64,000 bases of DNA from the NCBI RefSeq assembly GCF_003589595.1, contig NW_020653713.1, positions 4,433,444 to 4,497,443 on the forward strand, given 5' to 3'. Made by a program: the position numbers and the translations under genes. This DNA comes from Hyposmocoma kahamanoa. Taxonomy: Eukaryota; Arthropoda; Insecta; Lepidoptera; Cosmopterigidae. The notes below the pieces were generated by a model. The model ran no database searches. It had not been told where the DNA came from and saw nothing but the letters and a program-made list of their open reading frames with translations. Shown one piece after another: positions 24,501 through 36,889 of the stretch. Positions within the stretch are counted from its first letter, which is position 1. Each line of letters opens with the position of its first letter.

Positions 24501-27500
24501 GAGCCTCTGAAGACCTTAAAGTAGATTTCAATGTGTCTAATGTTGAGGAAGTTCAATAGACTATACCAGTACAATCATTTCAATTTCCAAACTTTGTTGT
24601 TCTCTCTACACATTAAATTTTTCAGAGCATCAAACCACAGACCACAACTCTAAATGGCAAAACATCAAGAACAAAGACATTGCACCGGGTGGCCACCAAT
24701 GCCATAGAAACTGTCCAAAAGCACTTTGCAAAGGATCCACCCAAACCAATATCAACTAGAGCTCAAAATGGCATACTCAAGAATATTGAACGAAAGTCTT
24801 TTGCTAAAGAAAATCAAAATCAAAGCCAGACATCTGCTAATTCTTCAAAATCTGGAAGAAGTGATGTTTCTGGAGAACCTTCACTGTATATGACTGCTTT
24901 GGAGAACATGTTAGTATTTTCTCGACTTTTTTTCTTATTTCATTTGTAGATGCTTTGGCTGCTCATTTTTGGAGAAAAATAATGTATGATGCTTAGAATA
25001 ATAACGCATAGAAACCTAGTCCGCACACGCTAAGTGAGACAAATAGAAGCGCGCCAAAAGGGCCTACACGAGCGGGCGGGCCTTCAGTGGTCAAGGTCAA
25101 CGTCAACTTGCACCGCGAACAGATCAAGAATTTTAGCTAAAAATGACGAAATGTGCGGTAAATGAGTGTAAAAATACGTCAGACAAACATAAAATAGATA
25201 CTAACTTCATATTCCACAAGGAAGTAACGCGTTTCAACTTGTATTTTTATTTTATATAAATGTTCACTAAAACCGAAAATTAACCTACTACTAAGACTAG
25301 CCTACATGAATTTGATTTTTGCCTCACTTGTGACAGTTCGTTTGATATGAAACTATCATTCTATGCGTTATTATTCTAAGGTACGATGGAATATGTGGAA
25401 CACAAATTCTTTTTGTGTCAAGTTAATAACGCGTCGTGACTTTCCGCATACATGAAACCGCTCAACGCGCCTTGAAAAGCGTAGAATGTAACTGAAAACG
25501 ATTAGTGCCATTTCCCACTAAGCGCTGACAGCACGCGACTCTGTTTTACTTCATAGTCGCGTCCGCGTCAATTGGTATGGTATAATGACTTGTTTGAATA
25601 AATATTAGTCTCGCGCTTTGAACGTGTTTTAAACTATAGGTGTAATGATGCTGGTTTGATTCCCTTAGGACAAATTTGGGAAAATAAACTTATAGTTTAT
25701 TTCTCATGTGGGTTTTCCAATCTTTTTTTTGTAATGATACAAGTGACGGGACGAACAAGTCGCGCACCTGCTGGTAAGCGACAAGCTTGTGCATAACAAT
25801 TGCAGTACCACCCATAACTGTTAATCACAAAGATCTGAGGAATGCCACTGCGCCCGACACCCTGAGACATAAGTTGACAAAGTCCCATGTGCCTGCTATT
25901 TCACCAGCACCCTTTACCCTTTAAAACCGGAACGCAGTAATGCCCAACATTACTGCTTGGCGGCAGAAATAGGTGGCAGTACTTCCTTGGACGAAACTCG
26001 TTCAGAAGGAGCTCTACTGCTACTATTCCGTTTTGCGGCGATGTAAAGTGAGCCTACGGGATCACGATCACTATTAAGTTCTAGCCAATAAAGAGGGTCT
26101 TACGTCCACTTGCACTAAACTTAAATATATCTTAAACCAATGCTTGCAATGCAAAAGACACTCTTAATACATTGTGTTAGAGTACCTTATGAATTGTTCA
26201 GTGCAAGTGGACATTAGTCCAGTTGAATAACATCTGATTTGAACCTTACATTCCAGTAGCCCAAATGACGCGACAAAAGAAGATTACAAGAAAATAAGTG
26301 AGAAGTTGGACAAAGTGAACCTTGATGACTCTGCAAACAGATCCCTTGACAAAGAAACTGAGGTGCCACACCAGTGCCCTGCGGGAGTCGTCGACTTTGA
26401 CAAGGAACACTGGACAGATCCACTTCAAGTTTCCAATTATGCTATGGACATTTTCAACTATTTAAAGGGTAGAGAAGTAAGTACACCAAAAATAAAAAAG
26501 GATCTACCACCAAGGGCCACTAGGACAGACTGACTACTACTAAAGATAAATTTGTCTTCTCAATGGTATTCTTCATTGCTGTGAAGGTTGTGACCCTGAA
26601 AGGTTTTCGAGACTTTATGGACTATTTCTTTCCTTCTAGTTCTGTTTTCGGCTTCTCTTAGAGCAGTTGCTATTAAGTGGCCAGTGAGGGCTCACTTGGT
26701 CACTCCATCGGCTAGATGATCGATCGCGGAATTTTCTTTTTTCCATCTTACTCTCCACAACCAGTTTATCAAGCGATGGATTACCATCTTAAGGATTCTT
26801 TGCGTGCAAGAAACGGCGATCAATACCTCTACCACTTTGCTTGTTTTTTTTTTTCAAGCTATGGCGTGTACCTAAGAGCTTGTTCATATTTTTATTATAA
26901 ACAAGGGTTTTAACCAAAATACGGTCAACAAACAAGGATTAGCTAACAATATCAGCTAGTAAACTGTTTCGGTGAAAAGGCTTCAACATTGCTTATTATA
27001 GTGTATGATTTCCGTGTTCCAAACAGCGGATCAAATCATCTTTTTATAAGTGACGCGAGCGATAAATCCATAGGATGCGTCGCGCCATCGCCCGCAAGAC
27101 ACGCGTTACACAATTGACGTACATTATGCTATGATTACAAAATTCTTTACAATTCCGTTCCGCGGTAATGTAAATCGAGCCTAATTGATATTGAAAATAT
27201 AATTGACATTTATTACTGAGTATTATATGAATGACTTTCAAGTGGTATTTACGGTGGTAATGGTGGATATCGTATCATTGTACTTTATTTATAGTCTCCA
27301 TTATAGGTTCTCTTTTTCCTTCATTAATAAATATTTTGTATTGAAAACATTGATCTGAAAAGTCCACATCCACAATCATCATTTCGACACAGCAATCAAC
27401 ACTAGGCAAACTCGAATTTGTCAGTTTGCGTATTTAATGCCAAATTATTCAGCTAATTAAATTCAATATGTTACAATTGCGAAAACCTAAGAACTTGATA

Positions 27501-30500
27501 TCATTAACAAATGTTTGAAAATCACAAAAAGTTACCGCAACTTTTATTGCAATTATTAAGTTAGCGCAGCGTTGTTGCTGATCAAAATTAACTCATGAAT
27601 CTTTAAAGTTTAATTACTTTGGTAGTTGATATATTTAATTTTTATATTGTAGCGACTATTCGCGATTGACGACTATCTCCAACGTATGAATAATATCACA
27701 TCTTGGATGAGAGCACTTCTAGTAGACTGGATGGTGGAGGTCCAGGAGAGTTTTGAACTGAATCATGAAACCCTCTACCTAGCTGTGAAGTTAGTGGATC
27801 TGTTCCTGACAAGGTCATCAAAGACACAACCTGAGGATCAGTATTTGACGAAAGAGGAATTGCAGCTGCTTGGAGCTTCGGCGCTTTTTATTTCTGCTAA
27901 GTTTGACGTAAGTTATATCTATACCGTTTACGATGATATATATGCAATGCAGACAGATTTGACAACCTCCGTTGTCATGGTGTCGCTGAGGTCCCTGCCA
28001 TTTAGAAAACTTCTATATTGTCTCGGGTCTGGGTGTATAACCGTGGTTGTTTCCTATTTCCACAACACAAGTACTTTAGTTATTTATTTGGGTTCAGAGC
28101 GACTTATGTGATATTGTCTAATATTTATTAGTTATTTATTCTGAACAAGTCAATGATGGCGCGTCCAAGTGTTTTGTATTATATAAATAATGTACTCAAA
28201 GCTGGCGTTAGTACAATAACAGCGCTCGCTAGTATGATCTCTCAATTTGTCATATGATAAAAAAAAAATCTGATTGCAATATAGACAAAATCATTAACCG
28301 TGAATAACGTCAAATTGATTTGAATTGATAAACGCCTGTTTTTTATTTATTTAGTTTAGACATACAATATAATAAAACACTATTTCACTTCTCATGCCTT
28401 TAAAGTTCGTATTTATGCACATACATATTTATGGGTGTAGGCTGCATAAAATAGGATATTATGCTCTAGTGCATAAAATAAAAAAAGCCATCACATTAAA
28501 TAGGTCTAATTGTTGTAATTTTACATTCAATTTTAATTAAATAATCGTTTATTTGTAATATTGCTGTTTAATTTCCTTGCAATCGAAGTGAAAAGCAGAG
28601 TGTATAACTCGTTCATAAAACCCATTTTACCCTCGGCTTAAGTATCCAATCTCGCTCCAATGCGGCTCGGGTAAAGAGCCGCGTTTATGCACTTGTTGTA
28701 CAATCTACTATTTGTAATTAATCTACACGAATTGCAATTATCAGCGACGTGTGGCGCAATCTGGTGTCAGGTAACAGGTGTAAGCCGCGGAATCGCTAAT
28801 ATATGGACACCCTTCAGCCAAAATTCTTCCTTCATGAAGGTCGACGATGGTCGATCGGCACCCTCACCACAAACAAATTGAAATTCACAATGTGGCAGGC
28901 TCCAGCCGCTCGACACCCAGGGTGTATTTGGCTTTATGTCTGATGAACTTAAAATTATGTTGGTTGAAACAGCCACTACTGATGTGTACATCTTGTAACA
29001 TCATGACCCTTAGCTGTATTATTATTTTCTTCAGGAGCGGATTCCTCCACTGGCCGACGACTTTCTGTACATCTGCGACGGCGCGTACTCGCTCAGCCAA
29101 CTGCTCAAGATGGAGATAACCATCTTACGTGTCATTGACTTCGATCTCGGTATTCCACTATCCTACCGCTTTCTAAGGCGGTATGCCAGAGTGAGTCTGT
29201 AGTTTTCTTTCCTCTATTTTTGTAAAAGTGGCTTGATACATTGTAAAGCATTTCAACGGGTTTATTACATTTTTATAAATCATAATCCTAAATCGTCAGA
29301 CAGTCAGGGGATTGGGTGTAAATATTGTAATTTCGAGTTCAACGGTATATTTTTAGTAGCAGTAGAACTTCTTGTGAAAGAGTTCGTCGAGGGAAGCACG
29401 GCCACCTTACCTATTTCTGCCGCCAAGCAGTAATGTGAGTATTACTGCGTTCCGGTTTAGAAGGGTAAGGGTGCTGGTGAAATTATAAGCACATGGGATT
29501 TGTCACATTATCTCTCAGGGTATAGGTGGCGGAATAGCTGCAGTACTGCCACTTCACCTATTTCTGCCGCAAAGCAGTAATGTGAGCATTACTGCGTTCC
29601 GGTTTTGGAGGCTAAGGGTGTTACAGGCACGTGGGGTTTGTCAACTTATGTAGGGTGACGGGCGCTGTGGCAGTGCCCATAAGATCTTTTCGATTTAAAG
29701 CTCTGAATGGCACTACAACTGTTATGAATAGGCATGCCGCTTACCACCAGGCGCACGACTTGTTCGTTCCGTCACGTGGTATTATATATTTAAATAAATA
29801 ATGGTAATAAAACATGATAAAAACGTATGATTTTTTTTGACAGTGCGCACGAGTCTCCATGCCAACATTAACTCTAGCACGGTTCGTGCTAGAACAAGGT
29901 CTCCTAGAATATGGTCTCCTAGGCTATTCTGACAGCAAGATGGCCGCCGCCGCTCTATACCTCGCGCTTAGAATGAAGTCACTTGGAGGATGGACTTCAA
30001 CACTGCAGTATTACACAGGTACTTGCCCTAGATACTACAAAAGTTGTTTCTAAATTAATGTCACCTGGTATTTGTCACCGATAAAATCAGGACCAGTGCC
30101 GTCGTATCACGTATTTTTCTATCGTTAAGTACAAAATATTATTTCCTTAAACCGGGGTTCGAAATGAAAGATATATATTTTTCTTGATAATTATACATGC
30201 TAATTCATAGTTTTTTTTTTTTTACTGAAAATGACAGTAAATAAACACGAAGAAAAATCTGTGGGAATATGATTTGGATTTCTTTTTTTTTTTTTTTGAG
30301 ATTGACATTTGACTCGTTTGGACACTTGAACAACAAGGATAAGGTATATTTATCAAGATAAATATCACTTCGAACCCTGATTTAATGTCTTCGGGATTTC
30401 TTTATGCCAATATCTCATTCTTTATGCCAATAATAATCTTTCACGTTCATTTAATAATCCAAGATAATACTTAAAAAAAAGAATTGTCAACTTGTAATTT

Positions 30501-32252
30501 TCAACTAATCTTTTTTTGTTCAATGCCTAATCCTGCTAAATTGGTTTATGAACTTAACCATTCATTCCCAAGTTTTCTTTTCTGTTATGCATATTTTAAA
30601 AACACGTCTGCCCTTGAAAATTACAATAATCGGAAACAGTCAGCTAAGATGCTATTGTCCTTTACTGTCGCAAAAGGCGTGATACTAAGTATAATAAGCA
30701 TTACAAAAATATTTGTATGAAGTAATTGTGGACATAAACATTTACTACAGAAAGGTAAAACAACTGGCAATTGTGTGGACACAACAATTTCTGGTTCCAG
30801 ATTAGGTATTTTCACACAACACCCAATGAAGTTTGAATGGGCGTTTATAAAATTAAGAAAACGAAGTATGCATTCTTACTTGCTTTAATTGCACTTAGTT
30901 ACTTACTCTTGCACTTCAGTAGCAGTAGAGCTCCATGTGAAAGAGTTCGTCCAGGGAAGTACTGCCACTATGCCTATTTCTGCCTCTAGGCAGTAATGTC
31001 AGTTTTACTGTTTTCCGGTTTTGAAGGGTAAGGGTGCTGGTGAAATTACAGGCACATGGGACTTGTCAACTTATGTCTCAGCGTGACGGGCGCAGTGACA
31101 TTGCTCGACAGATATTTGCGATATAAAGCTCTGAGTGGCACTGCAACTGTTATGGACAGGCGTGTACCTTACTATCAGGCGCACGACTGGTTCGTCCCGT
31201 CACTTGATGTTATTAAAAAAACTATTATGTATGTAAAAACTTTATTGAATTACAAAATAATTTAGGACAGTTAGCAATGAAATAACTTTTAAGTGTACAA
31301 AGGCGATCTTATCCCATAAATGGATTTCTTCTCTCGTAACCCTTGAACAACTGAGAGGATAGTTGACGCCTGGGTTGGCAATGTTGCATAAAAATAACAG
31401 TTGTATGTTAAATACTCAACAATCGTACAGATAAATTATTTATCATTTCGGATGTTGTGTTTATATTATATCGCACCTTTAGAATGAAAGTAACCTAATT
31501 TAAAAAAATAAGAAAATGAGTTTATACCGCAAAACGACTACTTACCCGTAAATCTCTAGTCTAAGTTTCCTTTATTAAAACGTTCCGATATTAATAAAAT
31601 AATTATTATTCGGCATGGGCTAATTCACTAAATTTGTAACACGATATTCTACAATAAGTAATAATATGCCCGAGAACCACATAAACTGGCCTCAAACTAG
31701 AGAATGCCCAGCACTATGAGTACTTCGGCATGAAATACACATTTGGGCACTACCCACAACCTGTTTAAAATTGATCTTACAGGGTATCAAACCCGAGACC
31801 TCCTCATCCAGCGCTCGCAGTGGGCCATCGAGACTTTCGTTATGTTTTTCATTCTTTTGAATTTTTTTAATATACGACAGTTAGAGATTGTTTTATGTTC
31901 TCTACATTGATCTATCATATTAGTAAATTTGTAAAATAAAATTATCCCAATAGGTGCTTTCATATAACCTGCTGTTAAAATAATTTGGTATTTTATAGAC
32001 GAATATTAGACCCTTGTAATCCCAGTTCATAAAAAACAAACATCAATTTTATTTAAGTAATAATAACATATCACGTTTTAATTTTTAGGTTACGCGCTGA
32101 AGGATTTCCTACCTATCGCTCTAGCGCAAAACGCAGCGTTGCACAAGAAGCCAAAATCAGCTATCAGCACTGTGAGGAACAAATATTCGCATACGATATT
32201 CTTCGAAGTGGCCAAAGTACCTCTGATTGAGGACTCGGCTCTCTCCAGCTGA
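21543..32252 (+). CDS. CycB3: Cyclin B3 (G2/mitotic-specific cyclin, 7 exons, complete)
   Basis: Activating subunit of the mitotic CDK. Exons: 21543-21842, 24626-24909, 26257-26476, 27653-27907, 29035-29190, 29844-30018, 32089-32252. All joins are in phase, giving 517 residues. Exon 1 could instead end at 21836, because ACA|GTAAAG and AAG|GTTAAA are both phase 0. The start ATG is preceded by ATA and followed by G; no earlier in-frame ATG was chosen. Degradation signals: D-box-like RAAFGDITN (residues 61-69) and a KEN box in FAKENQ (161-163). The cyclin box begins near residue 252 and carries MRALLVDWMVEVQE; DDFLYICDGAY, RFLRRYAR and LGGWTSTLQYY follow in the usual order. Phe in place of Leu in the D-box, and the YMTALEN and TLTLARF segments, point to B3 rather than A or B1. 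Introns hold SINE-like repeats and a THAP-bearing mini-transposon. An AATAAA lies about 300 bp past the stop. Confidence 0.95.
22180..22285 (+). mobile_element. tRNA-like SINE fragment
   Basis: CAGTGGCCTAATGTTTTGAA and CTGGTTTGATTCCCTTAGG are box A and B types; the second half, GGGAAAATAAACTTATA, recurs at 25650-25710. Confidence 0.6.
22285..22600 (-). repeat. 300-bp A-tailed repeat R300, copy 1
   Basis: Minus orientation. Starts AGCTCCTTGTGAAAGAGTTT and ends GGGACGAACAAGTC reversed near a T-run. The A-rich 3' end in all copies suggests a SINE-like retroposon, but no tRNA boxes are seen. Confidence 0.75.
22609..22724. mobile_element. GC-rich fold-back MITE (116 bp, TA target)
   Basis: About 50-bp arms, GGGGTCGCACGACAGGGCGC against GGGCTGACACGACGGGACGC, flanked by TA. 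A further partial arm (GGGCGCAACTTGCGCGAGAG) follows at 22728-22757. It is strikingly GC-rich against its AT-rich surroundings. It lies in cyclin B3 intron 1. Confidence 0.78.
23478..23815 (+). mobile_element. SINE family S1, composite long copy
   Basis: The 5' module (GGTAGCTGTAAAGGTAGC, AGATGGCGCTACGGC) is followed by the tRNA-like module with TTCCGTGGGTTAGTTAGCAT and the usual tail. It lies in cyclin B3 intron 1. Confidence 0.78.
24992..25380 (+). mobile_element. P-like mini-transposon with a THAP-finger exon (389 bp)
   Basis: Inverted ends CTTAGAATAATAACGCATAG, flanked by GTATGATG and GTACGATG (8-bp duplication, one difference). Inside, 25143-25220 reads MTKCAVNECKNTSDKHK, then FIFHK, the opening of a THAP zinc finger (C-x4-C). 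P-element transposases start with such a finger and make 8-bp duplications, so this is probably an internally deleted P-superfamily copy. It lies in cyclin B3 intron 2. Confidence 0.75.
25720..26025 (-). repeat. R300, copy 2
   Basis: Shares CCTGCTGGTAAGCGACAAGC, TGAGGAATGCCACTGC and CCCTGAGACATAAGTTGAC with copy 1. In cyclin B3 intron 2. Confidence 0.75.
26096..26220. mobile_element. MITE next to cyclin B3 exon 3 acceptor (125 bp)
   Basis: Ends GGTCTTACGTCCACTTGCAC and, inverted, GGACTAATGTCCACTTGCAC. Its right edge is 36 bp from the exon 3 acceptor, so the branch point may lie at or inside its border. A related left arm occurs at 40755-40780. Confidence 0.75.
27968..28110 (+). mobile_element. 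SINE family S5, second copy
   Basis: TCGGGTCTGGGTGTATAACC matches the tail of 12110-12265; the head CTCCGTTGTCATGGTGTCGC is diverged. It lies in cyclin B3 intron 4. Confidence 0.6.
29352..29800 (+). repeat. R300, composite of two overlapping copies
   Basis: Two partial units in a row; CTATTTCTGCCGCCAAGCAG and GTTCCGGTTTAGAAGGGTAA recur about 165 bp later. In cyclin B3 intron 5. Confidence 0.75.
30915..31225 (+). repeat. R300, copy 4
   Basis: TAGAGCTCCATGTGAAAGAG to GTCCCGTCACTTGATGTTAT followed by A-runs. In cyclin B3 intron 6. Confidence 0.75.
31672..31835 (-). mobile_element. tRNA-like SINE, family S4
   Basis: CCCGAGAACCACATAAACTG and CAAACCCGAGACCTCC match the 46595 copy on the same strand. 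Box B is degraded. It lies in cyclin B3 intron 6. Confidence 0.65.
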
Positions 32253-32554
32253 GGTTCGTCTACGTTTGGAAGCGTTGCATCATCACGTCTTCACTAAATG
32301 GCATATAATGTAAGAAATACAAATTGTCATTCCATATATTATAATGTCATTTACTAGGGCACTATGCTATGTAGCTTAATTCTGTGTTTCTGATATGTGC
32401 ACCGATTTTTTTGGCCGGTCACTGTTAAAAAAGACTCGCAGCAATGGAAATTGTTTGATAAACTTTTGTGGTCATTGCATAAGGTGTCACAAAAATCACG
32501 GCTTTGTAAATTTTGCAAAATCATCAACCTTTCTTTTGATTCGTAGCCCGTATT

Positions 32555-32560
32555 AATAAA
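32555..32560 (+). terminator. Candidate poly(A) signal of cyclin B3
   Basis: AATAAA 303 bp after the TGA; the first canonical signal seen downstream. Confidence 0.5.
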
Positions 32561-35113
32561 CAGCTTAGAAGTTTATTAACTTTATAGTAAATTTAATTAT
32601 CTTGATTTAATCAGAACAAAATATCTTGGATAATATCATCGCAAGTAGCTAAGACTGCTCTTGTTTTGAGTTGTGAGTAATGTTCACTTATGCTCGTAAG
32701 CCGTAATTTTGTAATGATGCGTAATCAAATCACCTGTTAATTAAAATGTTTGATGAATTTATTAATATGGGTCGCAGTCAGTTTTTCGTAAATGTAGCAT
32801 TTTACGAATGTTAATAGATCTAGCTGACAGACCAAAATTTTAAGTTGGAAATTTTGGTCTGGCTTAATTCAGGTTAAACGATTGTATCGCATCAAGATCG
32901 AGATGCATAAAACATTAGTTAAGAAATAAATACCGTAGTATATGAATATGGTAATACAAATTCGACATTAATGATAGTGTAAAGAATAAATTAAGATTAC
33001 GTTTTTTACGAAAGAAACGTAAATCTTGAGTGCAAGGAGCCACAGTTGGCTTGCGCTAAGTACGATAGACTGGTGTCGAAAGTCGTGGAATTCGATTGTA
33101 AGTATAGATAAATACTTGGACAAACTTAGTTGGTGCTTTTGATTTAAATTGTCTTATAGATTCAGGCGTTACTTCGCTGAAAACCGTGTTAAATAAATTG
33201 GAAGTAAATTAATTTGCTACTCCACTTACCCAGTCACGGTTAAGTCGTGCAAAATAACTGCGCCCGTGTTGAATATTTTTTCATGCAATTGCTTTCGCTA
33301 TGCTTCAATACAGCGCCTGTATAGAAAGCAGGAAGTACTTCAATATCTGAGGTGTACCAAATCTGTTCGTTGATATTTTTGTGTACCGGGATTGGTATAT
33401 CATTCATTCTTCGATATCTTAATGTGCTATGATCACGAATATGTTTCGTGGATATTTTTGTATACCGAGATGGGTATATAATTTCTTCTATATCTTGTAT
33501 TTATGAGGTTAGCAAAATTCGAATACCAGAGTTGTCTACAAACGTGACCTAACCCTGCTTCATTAAAGTAAGTGTATAAAGTGGATAATTAATTTTAAAG
33601 TATTTAGTTGACCTTACGTTTGTATTATTAATTCCAAGGCTTTCGACCTTTGATTATAAGTTCGTCATAGTGTAATACTAGTACACCTAACAAAACTACA
33701 CTGCCAAATTAGAGCTTAGGTAGTGAAATTAGACGAATTAGTATTGTTAACACCATACCTTTGAATGCGGCATTATTGCAAAGGCAGTTTATTGCAAACT
33801 TTATTTAGAACTTTATGAAGGAAAGACTGAAACTTTCTTTATTTTTTAAAATCTTGTTATGTGCCACGGAAATTTATGGCATTTGAATTGTACCACCGAT
33901 TTTCGACGAAGATAATAACGCCTCTGATGTTGTAGGAGATAAACGTAGACCTAGTGAAACTATAAGTTTCCTAAGTAACAGTTTGAATAATGAAACCAAA
34001 ATTGTACCGCCGCATTTAACTTTCAATAGTAACAAACCAAATATTTATACCGAAACTTACATTCCAATATTGTTTTCCCTGCTCACCGCCTTTTTTTTTT
34101 GTATAATATACTGTCTTCCTCTAGAAAACTTTAAATATAAATCGGCTATTGTAAACTTGTAAGAATTTGCTGTCAAGACGCCTAAATACTTAGTTTTGAT
34201 AGTAAATTATTACATTAAAATTATAAGTGATTTTGCTGTTGTTAAAAACGCTTTCGGCGTATTTGAGGCAATTATACGCAAGAATTGACTAATAAATCCT
34301 TAGGATTTAAACAATAAGTAATCTTGGACTCAAAACGATTGTGAATCAACTCGCGCCGGATATGAACAGTTTTTATACATAGTATGTATTGTTAGCATAT
34401 ACTTGGCAAGCTTTGCTAATACTCTTTTAATTATAATTATTAATGGATTTTGTAGCATTTTAATAATTAATTTACATAGTAATTATTGTGAGATTATTCG
34501 CATCATTGTCTTATGTTTTGTAATTTATCACATTTTAAAGAGTACAAAATATTGGAATGTTATAATAATGTTGTTCGCTAATGGTAAGTTTTAGATTAAT
34601 TTCACTTTTAAATGATTTTTTTTGCTTGGATATCATTTGTCGTAATATTATACAAGGTTTCATGTAAAACTCTGACGTGTAAATAAAAGTGATTTTGGTT
34701 TGGTACAACCTGATGTTTCAATTTTCTGTGGCAAGGTGCTGCTATAAGACCTGTTCGGCGCATCAATGTACACTCGCGTTGTACTTGCACACATTTGCAT
34801 AATCTTTCGGTGCACTGACGTTGCATAGTGCGAGTCGGGTTTTTCCTGTCCTCCGATTGGTAGAAGCGAGAATATTTTTCCCATGCCTCCGATTGAACAT
34901 CATATAATCGTTGTACAGTCTAGTGGAAAATAAAACTATATTTTGTTCAATATTATATTAAATTCTTTTAGTATAAAATAAACTTCAATTACTATACTAA
35001 CTGAAGTACAATAAGACGAAAAAAAAACATTGATAGTACTAATCAAACTGCGAAGGACTACAGTTAAAAGATAGATTTATAAATGTTATGCTAGTAAATA
35101 CCATTACTATATT
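32561..35113. other. Downstream flank of cyclin B3, no gene
   Basis: AT-rich, no reading frame of note. Around 34735-34900 a segment (CACACATTTGCATAATCTTT, GCGAGTCGG) resembles 56480-56545, so it is probably an old repeat. Confidence 0.5.
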
Positions 35114-35400
35114 AGTAAAAGTAGAGCTCCTTGTGAAAAAATTCGCCCACGGAAGCACTGCTTCCAAGCAGTAACGTGAGCATTACTGCGTTCCGGTTTG
35201 GAAGGGTAAGGGTGCTGGTGAAATTACATGCACATGGATGGGACTTATCAGCTTATGTCTCAGGGTGACGGGCCCAATGGCGGTGTCGTTAAGATCTTTG
35301 CGATTTAAGACTCGAGTGGCACTGTTATGGATAAGCGTGTCCCTTACAATCAGGCGCACGACTTGTTCGTCCCGATTCATGGTATTCTATAAACAACTTA
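35114..35400 (+). repeat. R300, copy 5
   Basis: TAGAGCTCCTTGTGAAAAAA to ACTTGTTCGTCCCGATTCAT, with a small internal deletion. Confidence 0.75.
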
Positions 35401-35460
35401 AAAAATATAAATCATATTCCCGCTCCTACTAATCAGAGGACAATGTACTATTTTATTATA

Positions 35461-36545
35461 CGAGGGTCACACTGAAAGTTCTTAGAATGACAAAAACAAA
35501 GCAAACCAGCTAGTTAATATTTTTATTATTTTTCTTCAAAATAGTGTCCATTGACATCAACACTTCGCTGCATTCGATGGACCCACAGGGAAGCATTTTG
35601 CCTACTCTTCCTTTCTCTTCTATGGCCTCTTCAAATGCAGCCACTGCTTCCTCCGTGAATCGCTTTCCCCGGAGATTTTCCTTTATTTTCGGAGGTCCGG
35701 ACTGTATGGCGGATGACGTAGTATTTCTACACCTGACGTCGCCAAATAATCAGTTGTTCGTTGGGCGGTGTGTGCGGAAGCGTTGTCATGATGAAGCAGG
35801 ATCCTACTGCGAGGTCGTTTCTCCCGAACTTTTTCCAACACTAGTCGCAAGCAATTGTTGGCAACCATTTCCGTCCGAAAAATGAGGCTACCATCTTCTT
35901 TCCCACGCTTCGACCTCGCTTTACTTTTATAGACAATTCTTCTAAAGGAAACACTCACTGAGCAGACTGTCGTTTAGTTTCTGGATCGTAACAGTAATTC
36001 CAGCTTTCGTCACCCGTGACTATATCGAATACAGCATTTCAGTGGCCTACGTCTAATTATTGTAACATATCACGACGGAATTTTTATACTTCGGTCAAAT
36101 AAAAATCTAGCCGCTAAATGTTCATGAAGGATTTTGTGCACTTAACTCATACCAATGCCCAAACTACAGAATTCAGCCACCGCAGTTGAAGGCAGTCTCT
36201 CACGCAGGGCATCAGAAACAGTAGTGCGACCACGTTTAAACTCATTGAACCAGTTATAAACAGTGGCACGGGATGGAGCATCATCATGAAAGGCCAACCG
36301 AAGTCTGTCATAACTTTCTTGTTGACTTAAATCACAACAAAAGTCGTAGAAAATCATTGCACTAAAATTTTCTCGAGTTAAATTCATCTTGACGTGAAAC
36401 AAACAATTTTCAACTTGTTCGCCAATTTGTAAGAATAAATGAAATATACTCGATAAGGATATCGAAGAATACTATTTTTAAAATTCAAATAATTTATTTT
36501 ACTGTTTCTAAGTAGCCAGTTCTAAAAAACTCAGTGTCGCCCTCG
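35461..36545 (-). mobile_element. Mariner-family transposon (1085 bp) with TIRs and TA target
   Basis: The left end CGAGGGTCACACTGAAAG and the right end, reverse complemented, CGAGGGCGACACTGAGTT are imperfect inverted repeats, each flanked by TA (35459-35460 and 36546-36547). The length is near that of a full mariner. The broken transposase is on the minus strand. Confidence 0.88.
35510..36387 (-). pseudogene. Mariner transposase, inactivated
   Basis: The N-terminal helix-turn-helix part MNLTRENFSAMIFYDF and SRATVYNWFNEFKRGRTTVSD is readable at 36387-36142. The middle is frameshifted. ILLHHDNASAHTA holds the second catalytic Asp and PPYSPDL follows, but the frame then goes directly to RK and a stop followed by KENLRGKRF-like sequence. 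The nine or so residues that carry the third Asp of the DD34D triad in mariners are missing. The last codons end at a TAG at 35512-35510. Confidence 0.85.
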
Positions 36546-36699
36546 TACATTATTTTTATTGGCTGTACTTTTGGCGAAATATCTAAGAAATTTAAAAAAC
36601 ATTCAATCGGAGGCATGGGAAAAATGTGCCCGCTCCTCCTACCGATCGGGGGACGGAAAACCCACGCAGGTCTATGCGTCATTCTTTGTAGATTTTTTT

Positions 36700-36838
36700 A
36701 TAACGCACACACTCAACATAACCCACACTAGGGAAACCCTGTGTCGCAGGTGCCATGGACACATCATGTCTCCCCGCCCGGAATCAAAACTGGGACCTCT
36801 GCGTGGCAGTCTGATAACCGTTCAGCCACCGAGGCAGA
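36700..36838 (-). mobile_element. tRNA-derived SINE, family S2 (partial)
   Basis: Reverse-strand copy: the head CTGCCTCGGTGGCTGAACGG lies at its right and the ACGCACACACTCAACATA tail at its left. Confidence 0.75.
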
Positions 36839-36889
36839 AGCGTTAGCTCAAGATTTGCTCAGTATTTAAAAAATAGCATCAAATAAACG

